A stretch of DNA of 32,070 nt, taken from assembly GCA_025451195.1 (NCBI GenBank), contig JANWKV010000035.1, forward strand, positions 1-32,070. The letters run 5' to 3'. Position 1 is the first letter of the stretch. Every line of letters begins with the position of its first letter. The position numbers were made by a program, and so were the translations under genes. The notes beneath the pieces were generated by a model. The model saw only the letters and a program-made list of their open reading frames with translations. It was not told the origin of the DNA and did no database searches. This document shows positions 1 to 9,453 of the stretch, piece by piece. The stretch is from Candidatus Microgenomates bacterium (lineage in GTDB: Bacteria; Patescibacteriota; Microgenomatia; Levybacterales; UBA12049).

Positions 1-558
1 AGGTAAAATGGAAAAAGAGAGAATTTCACCAACATCCACTCTAAAATTCTGGTCAATAAGGTGGTAAGGAAAAAATAAGTAGAAAATTCCTGCTGCAAAA
101 GCACCAAGAGTATTTTTAGTTATCTTTTTTGCAAGAAAATACATTGTTATTCCAGACAGGATAAAATTACCTGCAAGGAATATTTTCATGCTGTAAATAT
201 ACGAAACACCTAAAAGGTGAATAAGAGAAATAAGAATATAAGGCAACGGATTTATAAAAATAAACAGCGGATATCCATAGGTATTATTTAATTCTCCTGC
301 CCATGAAGGAAATAAATTACCCTGGACCAAATTTGAATAAAAGGAGATTGTCCTATAAATGTGCAACGTAAAATCTCCGCTTTCATAAACACCGTTTCTA
401 AATATAGTAATTGTTGGTAAAACAGTAATTAATACAAGAAGTAAAAGCAAATTAAATTTCTTTTTTGGGAATACGAAAACATAAAATAAAACAAAGATTG
501 TCAAAATTATCAAAGACAACCCGCTTATAAATACCATTTTTACCGGATCGTGAAACAT
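1..558 (-). CDS. Partial multi-span membrane protein (6-pyruvoyl-tetrahydropterin-synthase-related / GT-C-like family); C-terminus lies beyond the window edge
   Basis: Open minus-strand frame from ATG at 558 to the window edge (186 codons, no stop), not in the ORF track. Translates MFHDPVKMVFISGLSLIILTIFVLFYVFVFPKKKFN...FRNGVYESGDFTLHIYRTISFYSNLVQGNLFPSWAGELNNTYGYPLFIFINPLPYILISL...: hydrophobic helices plus an extracytoplasmic loop typical of this family. Confidence 0.75.
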   Translation of the reverse strand, partial: MFHDPVKMVFISGLSLIILTIFVLFYVFVFPKKKFNLLLLLVLITVLPTITIFRNGVYESGDFTLHIYRTISFYSNLVQGNLFPSWAGELNNTYGYPLFIFINPLPYILISLIHLLGVSYIYSMKIFLAGNFILSGITMYFLAKKITKNTLGAFAAGIFYLFFPYHLIDQNFRVDVGEILSFSILP

Positions 559-615
559 AGAATTATGCTATACTTTTGAGGCCAAAAGCGCAAGTACATT
601 TGGTGGGCAGTGCAT

Positions 616-1560
616 ATGAAAACCAGTTTTATTACGACCGTCTATAACGAGGAAAAAACAATTATTCCTTTTCTAGAATCGATTGCCTGCCAGACTCAAC
701 TTCCAACGGAAGTAATAATAGTTGATGCAAAATCTAAAGATAAGACTGTAGATAAGATTAAAGTTTATAGGTCAAAATTTAAGAAAAAAAATATCTCTCT
801 TAAAATAATTATTAAGGAGGGGAACAGGTCTGTTGGAAGAAACGAAGCAATAAAGAAAGCTGGATATGATACTATTCTATGCTCTGATTCCGGCTGTATT
901 CTTGAAAAAGACTGGATTAAAAATATTACCAAGCCTTTTATTTTTAAAAACACTTCTGTTGTTTCGGGTTTTTACAAACCTGTTATTAAAAACGTCTTCC
1001 AAAAATGTCTTGCGGCTTATACATGCGTACCAGAACAAAAATTAAATCCCGATACCTTTTTACCCTCCAGCAGATCTGTAGCTTTTAAAAAATCCGCTTG
1101 GAAAGAAGTAGGCGGTTTTCCGGAGAATTTATCAACTTGCGAAGATTTGGTTTTTGATAAAAAGTTAAAAGAAAAGGACTATATTTTTATTTTAGTTAAA
1201 AATGCGGTTGTTTATTGGCCTCAAAGAAAGAACGTTTGGGAAGCATTTTTACAGTTCTTCTGTTATGCAAGGGGAGATGGCTATGCACATTATTTTAGAC
1301 CTCAAACTCCTACTTTATTTCTAAGATACGTCTTGGGCGCTGTTCTTTTAATTGATGCTTTAGCATTACAATCGGCTGTTCTTTTTTATTTGTTCTACCT
1401 TGCAATTGTCTTATACATTTTTTGGAGCATTAAAAAAAATTATTTCTACATTAAAAATTATAAGGCTATTTTCTTTCTTCCATTGCTTCAGTTTATATCT
1501 GATGCCTCTGTAATTAGCGGAACGATTCTTGGATTTTTACAATCTATTTTGCAAATTTAA
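616..1560 (+). CDS. Glycosyltransferase family 2 with C-terminal membrane segments
   Basis: MKTSFITTVYNEEKTIIPFLESIACQTQLPTEVIIVDAKSKDKT, GRNEAIKKA, CSDSGCILEKDWI. The track start at 610 is GTG; ATG at 616 is preceded by GGTGGG at 602-607, a plausible SD-like motif. Confidence 0.88.
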   Translation: MKTSFITTVYNEEKTIIPFLESIACQTQLPTEVIIVDAKSKDKTVDKIKVYRSKFKKKNISLKIIIKEGNRSVGRNEAIKKAGYDTILCSDSGCILEKDWIKNITKPFIFKNTSVVSGFYKPVIKNVFQKCLAAYTCVPEQKLNPDTFLPSSRSVAFKKSAWKEVGGFPENLSTCEDLVFDKKLKEKDYIFILVKNAVVYWPQRKNVWEAFLQFFCYARGDGYAHYFRPQTPTLFLRYVLGAVLLIDALALQSAVLFYLFYLAIVLYIFWSIKKNYFYIKNYKAIFFLPLLQFISDASVISGTILGFLQSILQI

Positions 1561-1618
1561 AGTTTCAAAATTTCTGTTAAAAAATTCTGTATGGCGACTT
1601 TCAGTAGTTTAAATAATT

Positions 1619-1624
1619 TATAAT
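1619..1624 (+). promoter_or_regulatory. -10 box TATAAT immediately upstream of the flippase start
   Basis: TATAAT 1619-1624, ATG at 1631 (6-nt gap); no clear -35. Confidence 0.5.
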
Positions 1625-1630
1625 AGTAAA

Positions 1631-2857
1631 ATGGGATATATATCTAAAGCTGCAAAAGGTGTAACTTGGATGTGGTCTTTTCGGGGAATCACCCGTGTTA
1701 TTGCATTTGTAAAGATATTAGTACTTGCCAGACTATTAACTCCCCTTGATTTTGGTGCATTTGGCATTGCAACGCTGGTACTGGGCGCTATCGATACTTT
1801 CACTGAAGTTTCAACGGACATTTTTTTAATTCAAGAAAAAGATGGAGCAAAAAAATATTATAACGAAGTTTGGACTGTTTCAATTTTAAGGGGAACATTG
1901 CTTATGGTTATTATTATCTTTATGGCTCCTTTTGCTTCTTCTTTTTTTAGATCTCCCCAATCACTTTTTTTAATAATCCTAATTAGTCTTGTTCCCTTTT
2001 TCCAAGGATTTGATAATCCTTCTACAATAGTGTTTCAGAAAGATCTTTTTTTTAACAAAGAATTTTTTTACCGGCTAACTATTTATAGTGCCGATGCCAT
2101 AAGCTCAATTACCTTAACACTTTTAACAAGAAACGTAATGAGTTTGGCTGTTGGAACAATAATTGGCGCAATCACGGAAGCTGCTCTTTCATTTTTTATT
2201 TCTTCTCCAACTCCTAAATTGTCCTTTGACCGAAAAAAAATAACTTATATGTTTCACAGATGTAAATGGATAACTTTAACGGGAATTTTTATATTCTTAT
2301 CCGGAGAAACAGACAGTGGAGTAGTAGGCAAAGTACTTGGCCAAACATTCCTGGGAATTTATCAGATGGCTTTTAATCTTGCAACGCTCCCAATTTCAGA
2401 AATTACAGATGTCGTTAGCAAAGTATTCCTTCCCGTATTCAGTAAAATAGAAGAGGAGAGAAAACGTTTATTAAATGCATATTTAAAAAGCACACTTTTT
2501 ATTGGTGTTTGTTCAATAATTATCGGGACTTTTTTGTTCTTTTTTACAAAAGAAATTGTACTGATTTTGTTGGGAGAAAAATGGATTGGGGCCGTCCCAA
2601 TAATCAAAATTCTAGTTATTTTTGGGGTTGTTAGAGCTACATTCGGTTTTGCTTCCACTCTCTTTTTATCTGTTAAAAAACAGTCGTATCACATGATAAT
2701 GACTTTTGTACGCCTTCTTACTCTAATAATAACTATTGTTCCTTTAACCCTTAAGTTTGGACTGGCCGGAACAGCTTTTGCGGCAGTAATTTCTTCACTT
2801 GTTGAGATCCCGATTATTTGTTACTATACCTTCCATATCTTTGCTTCAAAGAAATAA
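1631..2857 (+). CDS. Lipopolysaccharide/oligosaccharide flippase (Wzx/PST, polysaccharide-synthesis family)
   Basis: N-terminus MGYISKAAKGVTWMWSFRGITRVIAFVKILVLARLLTPLDFGAFGIATLVLGAI is typical of PST flippases; 408 aa multi-span. Confidence 0.88.
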   Translation: MGYISKAAKGVTWMWSFRGITRVIAFVKILVLARLLTPLDFGAFGIATLVLGAIDTFTEVSTDIFLIQEKDGAKKYYNEVWTVSILRGTLLMVIIIFMAPFASSFFRSPQSLFLIILISLVPFFQGFDNPSTIVFQKDLFFNKEFFYRLTIYSADAISSITLTLLTRNVMSLAVGTIIGAITEAALSFFISSPTPKLSFDRKKITYMFHRCKWITLTGIFIFLSGETDSGVVGKVLGQTFLGIYQMAFNLATLPISEITDVVSKVFLPVFSKIEEERKRLLNAYLKSTLFIGVCSIIIGTFLFFFTKEIVLILLGEKWIGAVPIIKILVIFGVVRATFGFASTLFLSVKKQSYHMIMTFVRLLTLIITIVPLTLKFGLAGTAFAAVISSLVEIPIICYYTFHIFASKK

Positions 2858-2870
2858 TTTTTGACTCCTT

Positions 2871-3701
2871 ATGAATTTTTTAAAAAAGAGTTTACAGGAT
2901 AATCCTAATAGACAAATTTTACTGGACTTTTTAGAAAAATATTGGTACGTGCCGTCAGATGTTCTTCAAAGAGGACTTGAGGCAAATATTTGGACAAGAT
3001 GCTCAATAAACCATCCGGTTTTGGACATAGGAATTGGAAATGGATCTATAAGTAAACTTCTGTTTAAAAACTGGAAAAAAATTGATATTGGAATTGATAT
3101 TGAAGAAAAAGGACTTCAAGAAGCATTTAAAACTAATATGTATAAGAAAGTAATTCGTGCTGATGCAGAAAATATGCCTTTTTCATCCAATACATTTGAG
3201 TCTGTAATTTCAAATAGTACATTCGAACATATTGGTGATGATAAAAAAGCAGTTTCAGAAGTTTCAAGAGTCCTTAAAAAAGGTGGATGTTTTTTTTATA
3301 CAGTTCCAAGTTCCCAACTTATTCCAATCATTTTTCTAAACAGAAGGAAAAATAAAAATAAGATAAATTTTCTAAATAAGAGACTCTCCCATCTGCATTA
3401 CCGTTCTCTACCGGAGTGGAGAAAAATTCTTAAAAAAAACAAACTAGAACTTGTTTTTTCGCATTTTTACTTCCCTGAAAACACCGCAAAAATGTGGTAC
3501 AAATTGCTTATTTTATCAACGGCAAAAATCAGTAAAAAAGAATTATGGTCTGTCTTAGGATTTTCTAAAATAACCCGATTTATTCCTAAAGAATTAGTCA
3601 AATATATTTTAAAGAGATTTATTATAAAAACACCATACTTTAATGGTCTTTCTTCAGAAAATGAAGGGGGCATGATCTTTATGGTAGCTAAAAAGATATA
3701 A
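2871..3701 (+). CDS. Class I SAM-dependent methyltransferase
   Basis: LDIGIGNGSISKLL (motif I), RADAENMPFSSNTFESVISNSTFEHIGDDKKAVSEVSRVLKKGG. Confidence 0.85.
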   Translation: MNFLKKSLQDNPNRQILLDFLEKYWYVPSDVLQRGLEANIWTRCSINHPVLDIGIGNGSISKLLFKNWKKIDIGIDIEEKGLQEAFKTNMYKKVIRADAENMPFSSNTFESVISNSTFEHIGDDKKAVSEVSRVLKKGGCFFYTVPSSQLIPIIFLNRRKNKNKINFLNKRLSHLHYRSLPEWRKILKKNKLELVFSHFYFPENTAKMWYKLLILSTAKISKKELWSVLGFSKITRFIPKELVKYILKRFIIKTPYFNGLSSENEGGMIFMVAKKI

Positions 3702-3711
3702 AATACAAAAG

Positions 3712-4818
3712 ATGAAAATAGCGCTTTTTCACGAATTACCGCCAGGCGGAGCAAGAAGAGGAGCAATATTTTTTGCAAAAGAACTAATTAAAAATGGCCA
3801 TATTTTAGATCTTTATTATGTGGACAACCAAGAAAACTTTCAAGAAGAATCATTTTTTAAAAAAAAATATTTTTACAATTTTAAACCTATTATCTGGAAA
3901 GGAAATAATTGGATCGCAAAATTGTACAGAGACACAATCGAACTCTTAAAAATTAAATCTTTACATAAAAGAATTGCAAAAGAGATTGATGAAAAAAAAT
4001 ACGACATTGCATACATTCATGGTTCACGCTTTACGCAATCTCCATTCATATTAAGATTTTTAAAAACAAGAAATGTTTACTATGCGCAGGAACCATTAAG
4101 AATGGTTTATGAAAGACAGTTTGAAATTCCAAATAATTTGATTTTTTTTAAAAAAGCCTACGAAATAATATCAAGGCTTGTCAGAAAAAATATTGATAGA
4201 AAAAATATATCAAGTGCCGATAAAGTACTCACTAACTCTAAATTCACAAAACAAAATGTTTTTAACGCATATAAAATAAACAGCAGCGTTTCTTATATGG
4301 GTGTTGATTCAAATATTTATAAACCAAAAGAAGGTAGAAAAAAGATTGATATTCTATACATAGGGTCAAAACATTTTTCAGACGGTTACGAATTGTGCCT
4401 AAAAGCACTAAAATTGCTTAAAAATAAACCAAAAACTGACTTTTTAATAAAAGAGGAGCGTTGGATATCCAGCGATAAAGAAATAAGCCGGATATATCAA
4501 AATTCCCACATTGTGCTATGTTTCGGACAACTAGAACCATTTGGTTTAATACCGCTTGAGGCAATGGCTTGCAAAGTACTGGTTATTGCCGCAAACGAGG
4601 GCGGATACAAAGAAACAGTTGTAGAGGGTAAAACAGGTTTCTTGGTACAAAGGACTCCTCAAGATATTGCAAAAAAAATATCGTATTTATTAACCAACCC
4701 AAAGAGGTTATCAGTTATGGAAAGTTTTTCAAGAAAATATATACTAGATAACTGGACTTGGGAAAAGCGGGGTAAAGAACTTTCCCAATTTTTTAGAAAT
4801 TTTATAAAAAAGTCATGA
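3712..4818 (+). CDS. Glycosyltransferase family 4 (GT-B)
   Basis: MKIALFHELPPGGARRGAIFFAKEL; SADKVLTNSKFTKQNVFNAYKI; C-terminal EPFGLIPLEAMACKVLVIAANEGGYKETVVEGKTGFLV. Confidence 0.88.
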   Translation: MKIALFHELPPGGARRGAIFFAKELIKNGHILDLYYVDNQENFQEESFFKKKYFYNFKPIIWKGNNWIAKLYRDTIELLKIKSLHKRIAKEIDEKKYDIAYIHGSRFTQSPFILRFLKTRNVYYAQEPLRMVYERQFEIPNNLIFFKKAYEIISRLVRKNIDRKNISSADKVLTNSKFTKQNVFNAYKINSSVSYMGVDSNIYKPKEGRKKIDILYIGSKHFSDGYELCLKALKLLKNKPKTDFLIKEERWISSDKEISRIYQNSHIVLCFGQLEPFGLIPLEAMACKVLVIAANEGGYKETVVEGKTGFLVQRTPQDIAKKISYLLTNPKRLSVMESFSRKYILDNWTWEKRGKELSQFFRNFIKKS

Positions 4819-7079
4819 AAAAACCACTCGTATCTATTATTTTTGTTAATTACAAAGTTAAAAAAGAACTTTTTAATTGTCTAAAATCGATAGAAAAATA
4901 TAAATCAGAAATTCCCATAGACGTCATTGTAGTTGATAATGATGAAAGTCCAACAATTCAAGCGGAATTAAAAAAGGAATTTCCTTTTGTAATATATAAA
5001 AAGAGTTCAGAGAATATAGGATTTGGAGCCGGAAATAATTTTGGGGCAAAAGATGCAAGAGGCGAATATTTGTTCTTCTTAAATCCCGATACCATTTTGT
5101 ATAAAAACACAATCGGTAGTCTTTTGATGTTTTACAAGAACAATAAAAAAGTTGGTATTGTAGCTCCTCTGCTTTTAAATCCAAAAGGACAACCATACAA
5201 CCTTCAAGGAACAAAAACACTAACACCTCTCCGTGCAATTTTCGGACTATCATTTTTGAATAAACTGTTCCCTAATAATCCGGTATCAAACGGTTATTGG
5301 TTAAAAGGATGGGATAAATCAAAAATTAAAGAAGTGGATGTTGTACCCGGCACAGCATTTATGATTAGCAAAAAATTGTTTAAGCAAATAGGCGGATTTG
5401 ATGAAAAGTTTTTTCTTTACTTTGAAGAATTTGATCTGTGCAAAAGGGTTAAGGAACTGGGATACAAACTTTTTATTATTCCTCAATCTAAAGTTTTGCA
5501 TCTTTGGGGCAAAAGCACCAAACAAAGTAACAAGAATATAAAAAAAATATTTGAGACAAGCAGATTTTATTATTTTAAAAAAAATTTTGGATTAATAAAT
5601 GCAGTTCTAATAGAATTATTCTTAAGAATTAAAAAAGAACATTTGATTTTTATAATAATTTTGATATTCGGTTCGTTTTTAAGATTCTTTAATGTAAACC
5701 AAAATAAGGGTTTTTATGCGGAAGTAGGAGATAATCTTTTAGATATTAAAAATGCTTACGTTCATCACTACATACCCCTTTTAGGTCCGCCTACTTCTCA
5801 CCCCTGGCTTTATTTTGGTCCTCTTTTTTACTGGATTTACGGCCCAATACTCATTCTCTCCAAATTTAATCCTCTAAGCCATGCATATTTTGGTGTAGTT
5901 ATTTCTATACTTACCATAATTGCCAACTACCTTGTAATCAGTAAAATTTTTAACAAAAAAACAGGCCTTATTTCCTCTTTTCTTATATCCATATCTCCTA
6001 TGTATATGATAGCGGTCAGTGTGGCAAGATTTATTTATGTCGTACCTTTTTTAATTTACCCGTTTTTGTATTTATTTTATAAAATTATATCTGAAAAAAA
6101 GAAATATTTTTTTGGAACAGCACTAGTTTTGGGTATAATGTTAAATTTTCATTATTCAACACTTATTCTTATTCCATTTTGTATCACTGTATTAATTATT
6201 AAAAAGATTCCTCTAGACAAAAATGCTATTGTCGAAAGCATTATCGGATTCTTATTGCCTCAAGCGCCGCTTGTCTTATACGACAGTCAACACAAGTTTA
6301 CAATGTTAAAAAACCTATTTCTTTGGTTTCCATATAAAGTTTTGATTTTTTTACACCTTTACCATAATACAAATTTACATTCCTATACCATCGATACCAG
6401 CAATATCACATTTTTAAATTTCTTTTTAATAAGCTTTTCTTCAATTAATGAAAGGCTATTAAGCCTCCCCGGTATAATTATCTTTGTAGTTGTTCTTATT
6501 TTTATTGCACTGCATATTTCTAAGTTTTTTAAGAGTAAAGGCACAGATTTAAAATGGCTTTTCCTTATACTTTGGTGTTTTTGGGGACTGTTTTCAATTT
6601 TTATTCAAGGCTCTCCCCCATTACATTACTTTGTTCCTCTATTCCCGCTACCTATCTTATTTTTTTCTCTTTTTCTTTCGGATATCTGGAAAAGAAATAA
6701 AGGCAAGTATATTGTGCTTGCCAGCCTACTCCTGCTGTTAATTTCTAACTGCTTATATTTTTTCTCTGACAAATGGTTTTTTCAAACAGGAGGAATAGAC
6801 TATTCTACAAAACAAAAAATTGCCCGTATTATTGTTAACGATGCCAAAGGAAAGCAGTTTGTTTTAAAAAGAATAGGATACAATGATTTTTTCCCTAAGC
6901 AATTTGCACAAGACTATATATATCTTCTTTGGCTAGATGGAAACGAGCCCGTTAACGACTCTAAGCTAGAATACACGATAATTGAAGAAGCAAATAAAAT
7001 TCCTAAAAAAATTCCATCAAAAGCAAAGTTATTTGTCGTAAACTCTAACATTACTGTCGAAAAAACGGTTAGTGAATAA
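4815..7079 (+). CDS. Bifunctional fusion: N-terminal GT2 (rhamnosyltransferase-like) plus C-terminal GT-C (PMT/GT39-like) membrane module
   Basis: ATGA overlap with the upstream GT4. N-terminal VSIIFVNYKVKKELFNCLKSIEKY...IGFGAGNNFGAKDARGEYLFFLNPDTIL...FDEKFFLYFEEFDLCKRVKELGYK. From about residue 275, multi-span GT-C with FGSFLRFFNVNQNKGFYAEVGDNLLDIKNAYVHHYIPLLGPPTSHPWLYFGPLFYWIYG. Confidence 0.85.
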   Translation: MKKPLVSIIFVNYKVKKELFNCLKSIEKYKSEIPIDVIVVDNDESPTIQAELKKEFPFVIYKKSSENIGFGAGNNFGAKDARGEYLFFLNPDTILYKNTIGSLLMFYKNNKKVGIVAPLLLNPKGQPYNLQGTKTLTPLRAIFGLSFLNKLFPNNPVSNGYWLKGWDKSKIKEVDVVPGTAFMISKKLFKQIGGFDEKFFLYFEEFDLCKRVKELGYKLFIIPQSKVLHLWGKSTKQSNKNIKKIFETSRFYYFKKNFGLINAVLIELFLRIKKEHLIFIIILIFGSFLRFFNVNQNKGFYAEVGDNLLDIKNAYVHHYIPLLGPPTSHPWLYFGPLFYWIYGPILILSKFNPLSHAYFGVVISILTIIANYLVISKIFNKKTGLISSFLISISPMYMIAVSVARFIYVVPFLIYPFLYLFYKIISEKKKYFFGTALVLGIMLNFHYSTLILIPFCITVLIIKKIPLDKNAIVESIIGFLLPQAPLVLYDSQHKFTMLKNLFLWFPYKVLIFLHLYHNTNLHSYTIDTSNITFLNFFLISFSSINERLLSLPGIIIFVVVLIFIALHISKFFKSKGTDLKWLFLILWCFWGLFSIFIQGSPPLHYFVPLFPLPILFFSLFLSDIWKRNKGKYIVLASLLLLLISNCLYFFSDKWFFQTGGIDYSTKQKIARIIVNDAKGKQFVLKRIGYNDFFPKQFAQDYIYLLWLDGNEPVNDSKLEYTIIEEANKIPKKIPSKAKLFVVNSNITVEKTVSE

Positions 7080-7980
7080 AAATATGAAAACGCTTGTTTG
7101 TGCAATATGCGGAAATAACAGAAATGCTGTTGTTTTATACCGAGCAAATTTTGAAGATAAAAATCTAAATGAAAAAACTTTTTCTGCGAGAAGAACACCT
7201 GACAGAATCCATTACCGCTTTCTTCTATGTAAAAAATGCGGTCTTATATTTTCGAGCCCGATCTTGTCTTCTGAAAGAATAAAAAAGTTATATAAAAAAA
7301 GTGATTTTACTTATTCAAATGAAGCACATTACCTTGCAAACACTTATGGCTATTATCTGGAAAAGGTTCTTCCAGAGTCAGGAAGAAAAAATCTTAAACT
7401 TTTAGATATTGGTTGTGGCAACGGATTTTTTTTAGAAAAAGCTAAGCTAATGGGAGTTGGACATGTTTTTGGAGTTGAACCCGGAAAAGAGTCTGTTAAA
7501 AAAGCCAGAAGCGATGTAAGAAAAAACATAAAAATAGATGTCTTACGCCCTGGATTATTTGGTAAAAATTATTTCGATGTTATTTGCTGTTTCCACACTC
7601 TTGACCACGTCATAGACCCTAACGATTTTCTCAAAACAGTTAACAACTATCTAAAACCAGGCGGAAAGATATTATTTATAACTCACAATACAAGCGGATT
7701 ATCTGTAAGACTTTTTAAAGAAAAATCTCCAATCTTTGACATTGAGCATGTTTATCTATTTAATCCTAATACACTCTCAATAGTATTCATAAAAAACAAA
7801 TTCAAAAAAATAAAGGTATTTAATCTTAAAAACACGTACCCGTTATCTTACTGGCTGAGGTTACTGCCCTTCTCAAAAGATCTGAAAGACATACTAATTC
7901 CCATTTTTCAGAAATTAAAATTTCTAAACATTCCCCTTTCCCTTAAAGCAGGAAATATAGTCATCATCGCAGAAAAGTAG
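7072..7980 (+). CDS. Class I SAM-dependent methyltransferase with N-terminal CxxC...CxxC zinc-ribbon-like motif
   Basis: CAICGNNRNAVVLYRANF...LCKKCGLIFSSP; LLDIGCGNGFFLEKAKLMG; FDVICCFHTLDHVIDPNDFLKTVNNYLKPGG. Confidence 0.85.
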   Translation: MNKNMKTLVCAICGNNRNAVVLYRANFEDKNLNEKTFSARRTPDRIHYRFLLCKKCGLIFSSPILSSERIKKLYKKSDFTYSNEAHYLANTYGYYLEKVLPESGRKNLKLLDIGCGNGFFLEKAKLMGVGHVFGVEPGKESVKKARSDVRKNIKIDVLRPGLFGKNYFDVICCFHTLDHVIDPNDFLKTVNNYLKPGGKILFITHNTSGLSVRLFKEKSPIFDIEHVYLFNPNTLSIVFIKNKFKKIKVFNLKNTYPLSYWLRLLPFSKDLKDILIPIFQKLKFLNIPLSLKAGNIVIIAEK

Positions 7981-8935
7981 TTTTTTCTTTATTTCTTGAT
8001 AGTTTTTTGCTGTAAATTACACTTTTAATGATGAATCTGGGCCTCATTTTAACTTCTTCAAAAATTTTGCCTATGTATTGTCCTAATACGCTAATCCCTA
8101 AAAGCTGTACTGCTCCAAAAAAGAACACGGCAACCAAAATTGTTGTTATTCCCGGTGGTGTAATATTAAAAAAAATAATTTTTACAAAAATTTGATATAT
8201 TATTGCAACTAACGACAAAAGAAATACGAAAAAAGACATATATATCATTACCTGGAGCGGGACATATGAAAAAGAAAAAATACCTTTTAAAGCCCAATTG
8301 ACATTTTTAAAAAAATTATTTGTTGTTTTGCCAAACATTCTCTCCGGCCTAACGTATGGAATTCCTATTTGTTTAAATCCTACCCAAGCGCGTAGCCCGC
8401 GGATAAATCTGTCCCTTTCAGGGAATTTCCTTAAAACACTAACAACTTTTTTATCAATCAATGAAAAATCTCCCGCATCCAGAGGAATATAAACGTATGA
8501 CAATTTATTAAACACTCTGTAAAAAAGTTTATAAAAAATACCCATATATATAGGCGCCTCTCTTTTCACCCTGATCCCATATACAACGTCGTAACCTTTT
8601 ACCCATTTATTGTAAAATTTTTCAATCATTTCAGGCGGGTCCTGCAAATCTCCATCCAACAATACAACAGCATCACCTGTTGCAATGTCCATTCCGCTGG
8701 TAAATGCCATTTGTGAGCTGAAATTTCTTGAGTGCATAATTCCAATTACATATTGGTCTTTGTCCACTATTTCTTTTATAACTTCTTCTGAATTATCGGG
8801 ACTTCCGTCATTTACAAAAATGATTTCATAATCGGCACGGATTTTTTTAAATACCGCAACAAGTCTTTTATGCATAATTGGTATTGCTTTTTCATCACGG
8901 TAGCAGGCAATGATTGCGGAAATTTTCTTTTTCAT
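7964..8935 (-). CDS. Glycosyltransferase family 2, DPM1/GtrB/ArnC-like, with C-terminal TM helices (polyprenyl-phosphate glycosyl donor synthesis)
   Basis: KKKISAIIACYRDEKAIPIMHKRL...IIFVNDGSPDNSEEVI...AVVLLDGDLQDPPEMIEKF...two C-terminal hydrophobic helices. Confidence 0.88.
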   Translation of the reverse strand: MKKKISAIIACYRDEKAIPIMHKRLVAVFKKIRADYEIIFVNDGSPDNSEEVIKEIVDKDQYVIGIMHSRNFSSQMAFTSGMDIATGDAVVLLDGDLQDPPEMIEKFYNKWVKGYDVVYGIRVKREAPIYMGIFYKLFYRVFNKLSYVYIPLDAGDFSLIDKKVVSVLRKFPERDRFIRGLRAWVGFKQIGIPYVRPERMFGKTTNNFFKNVNWALKGIFSFSYVPLQVMIYMSFFVFLLSLVAIIYQIFVKIIFFNITPPGITTILVAVFFFGAVQLLGISVLGQYIGKIFEEVKMRPRFIIKSVIYSKKLSRNKEKTTFLR

Positions 8936-8937
8936 AA

Positions 8938-9453
8938 TTATTTTCTCAAGTTAAGATACCATGGTTTGGAAACTTTTACCATTTTGGAAACTATTCCGGG
9001 AATTTCCTCTTTTGTCTTTGGCCAAACAGGAGTTATGTTTTTAAAAATTTTTATGATTTTTTTATCTTCTTTTGCCCAATGGGAAAATCCGTCATGAAAA
9101 TAATCCATGCCGCGGCCGGATCCAATAAGCCTGACAGGAATAGATTCCCCGTTTACATAGTTTCTTATTGTTTCAAACGGTCTATATAAGAGAAAGGGCG
9201 TAATCGAATAAACAAAAGGCTTCTTGCCCTCAAGTGCAAGCCCAATTCCAACTCCAAGCATTGCCTGTTCTGCCGAACCGACATTAATAAATCTTTCAGG
9301 AAAGTCTTTTTTTATAAAATCAAACATTTTGTAACCCAAATCCCCTGTTACAAGCCAAGTATTTTTATCTTTTACCATCTGGTTATAAAGCTCGTAAGCA
9401 AACCATCCGCGCATTGAATCAAAACGGTATTTGAGAGGTAATCTTTTATTCAT
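8938..9453 (-). CDS. Transketolase-like ThDP enzyme, pyrimidine-binding (Pyr) domain subunit
   Basis: 171 aa; WLVTGDLGYKMFDFIKKDFPERFINVGSAEQAMLGVGIGLALEGKKPFVYSITPFLLYRPFETIRNYV, with the conserved catalytic Glu context (SAEQ). No TK_C domain. Confidence 0.85.
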   Translation of the reverse strand: MNKRLPLKYRFDSMRGWFAYELYNQMVKDKNTWLVTGDLGYKMFDFIKKDFPERFINVGSAEQAMLGVGIGLALEGKKPFVYSITPFLLYRPFETIRNYVNGESIPVRLIGSGRGMDYFHDGFSHWAKEDKKIIKIFKNITPVWPKTKEEIPGIVSKMVKVSKPWYLNLRK

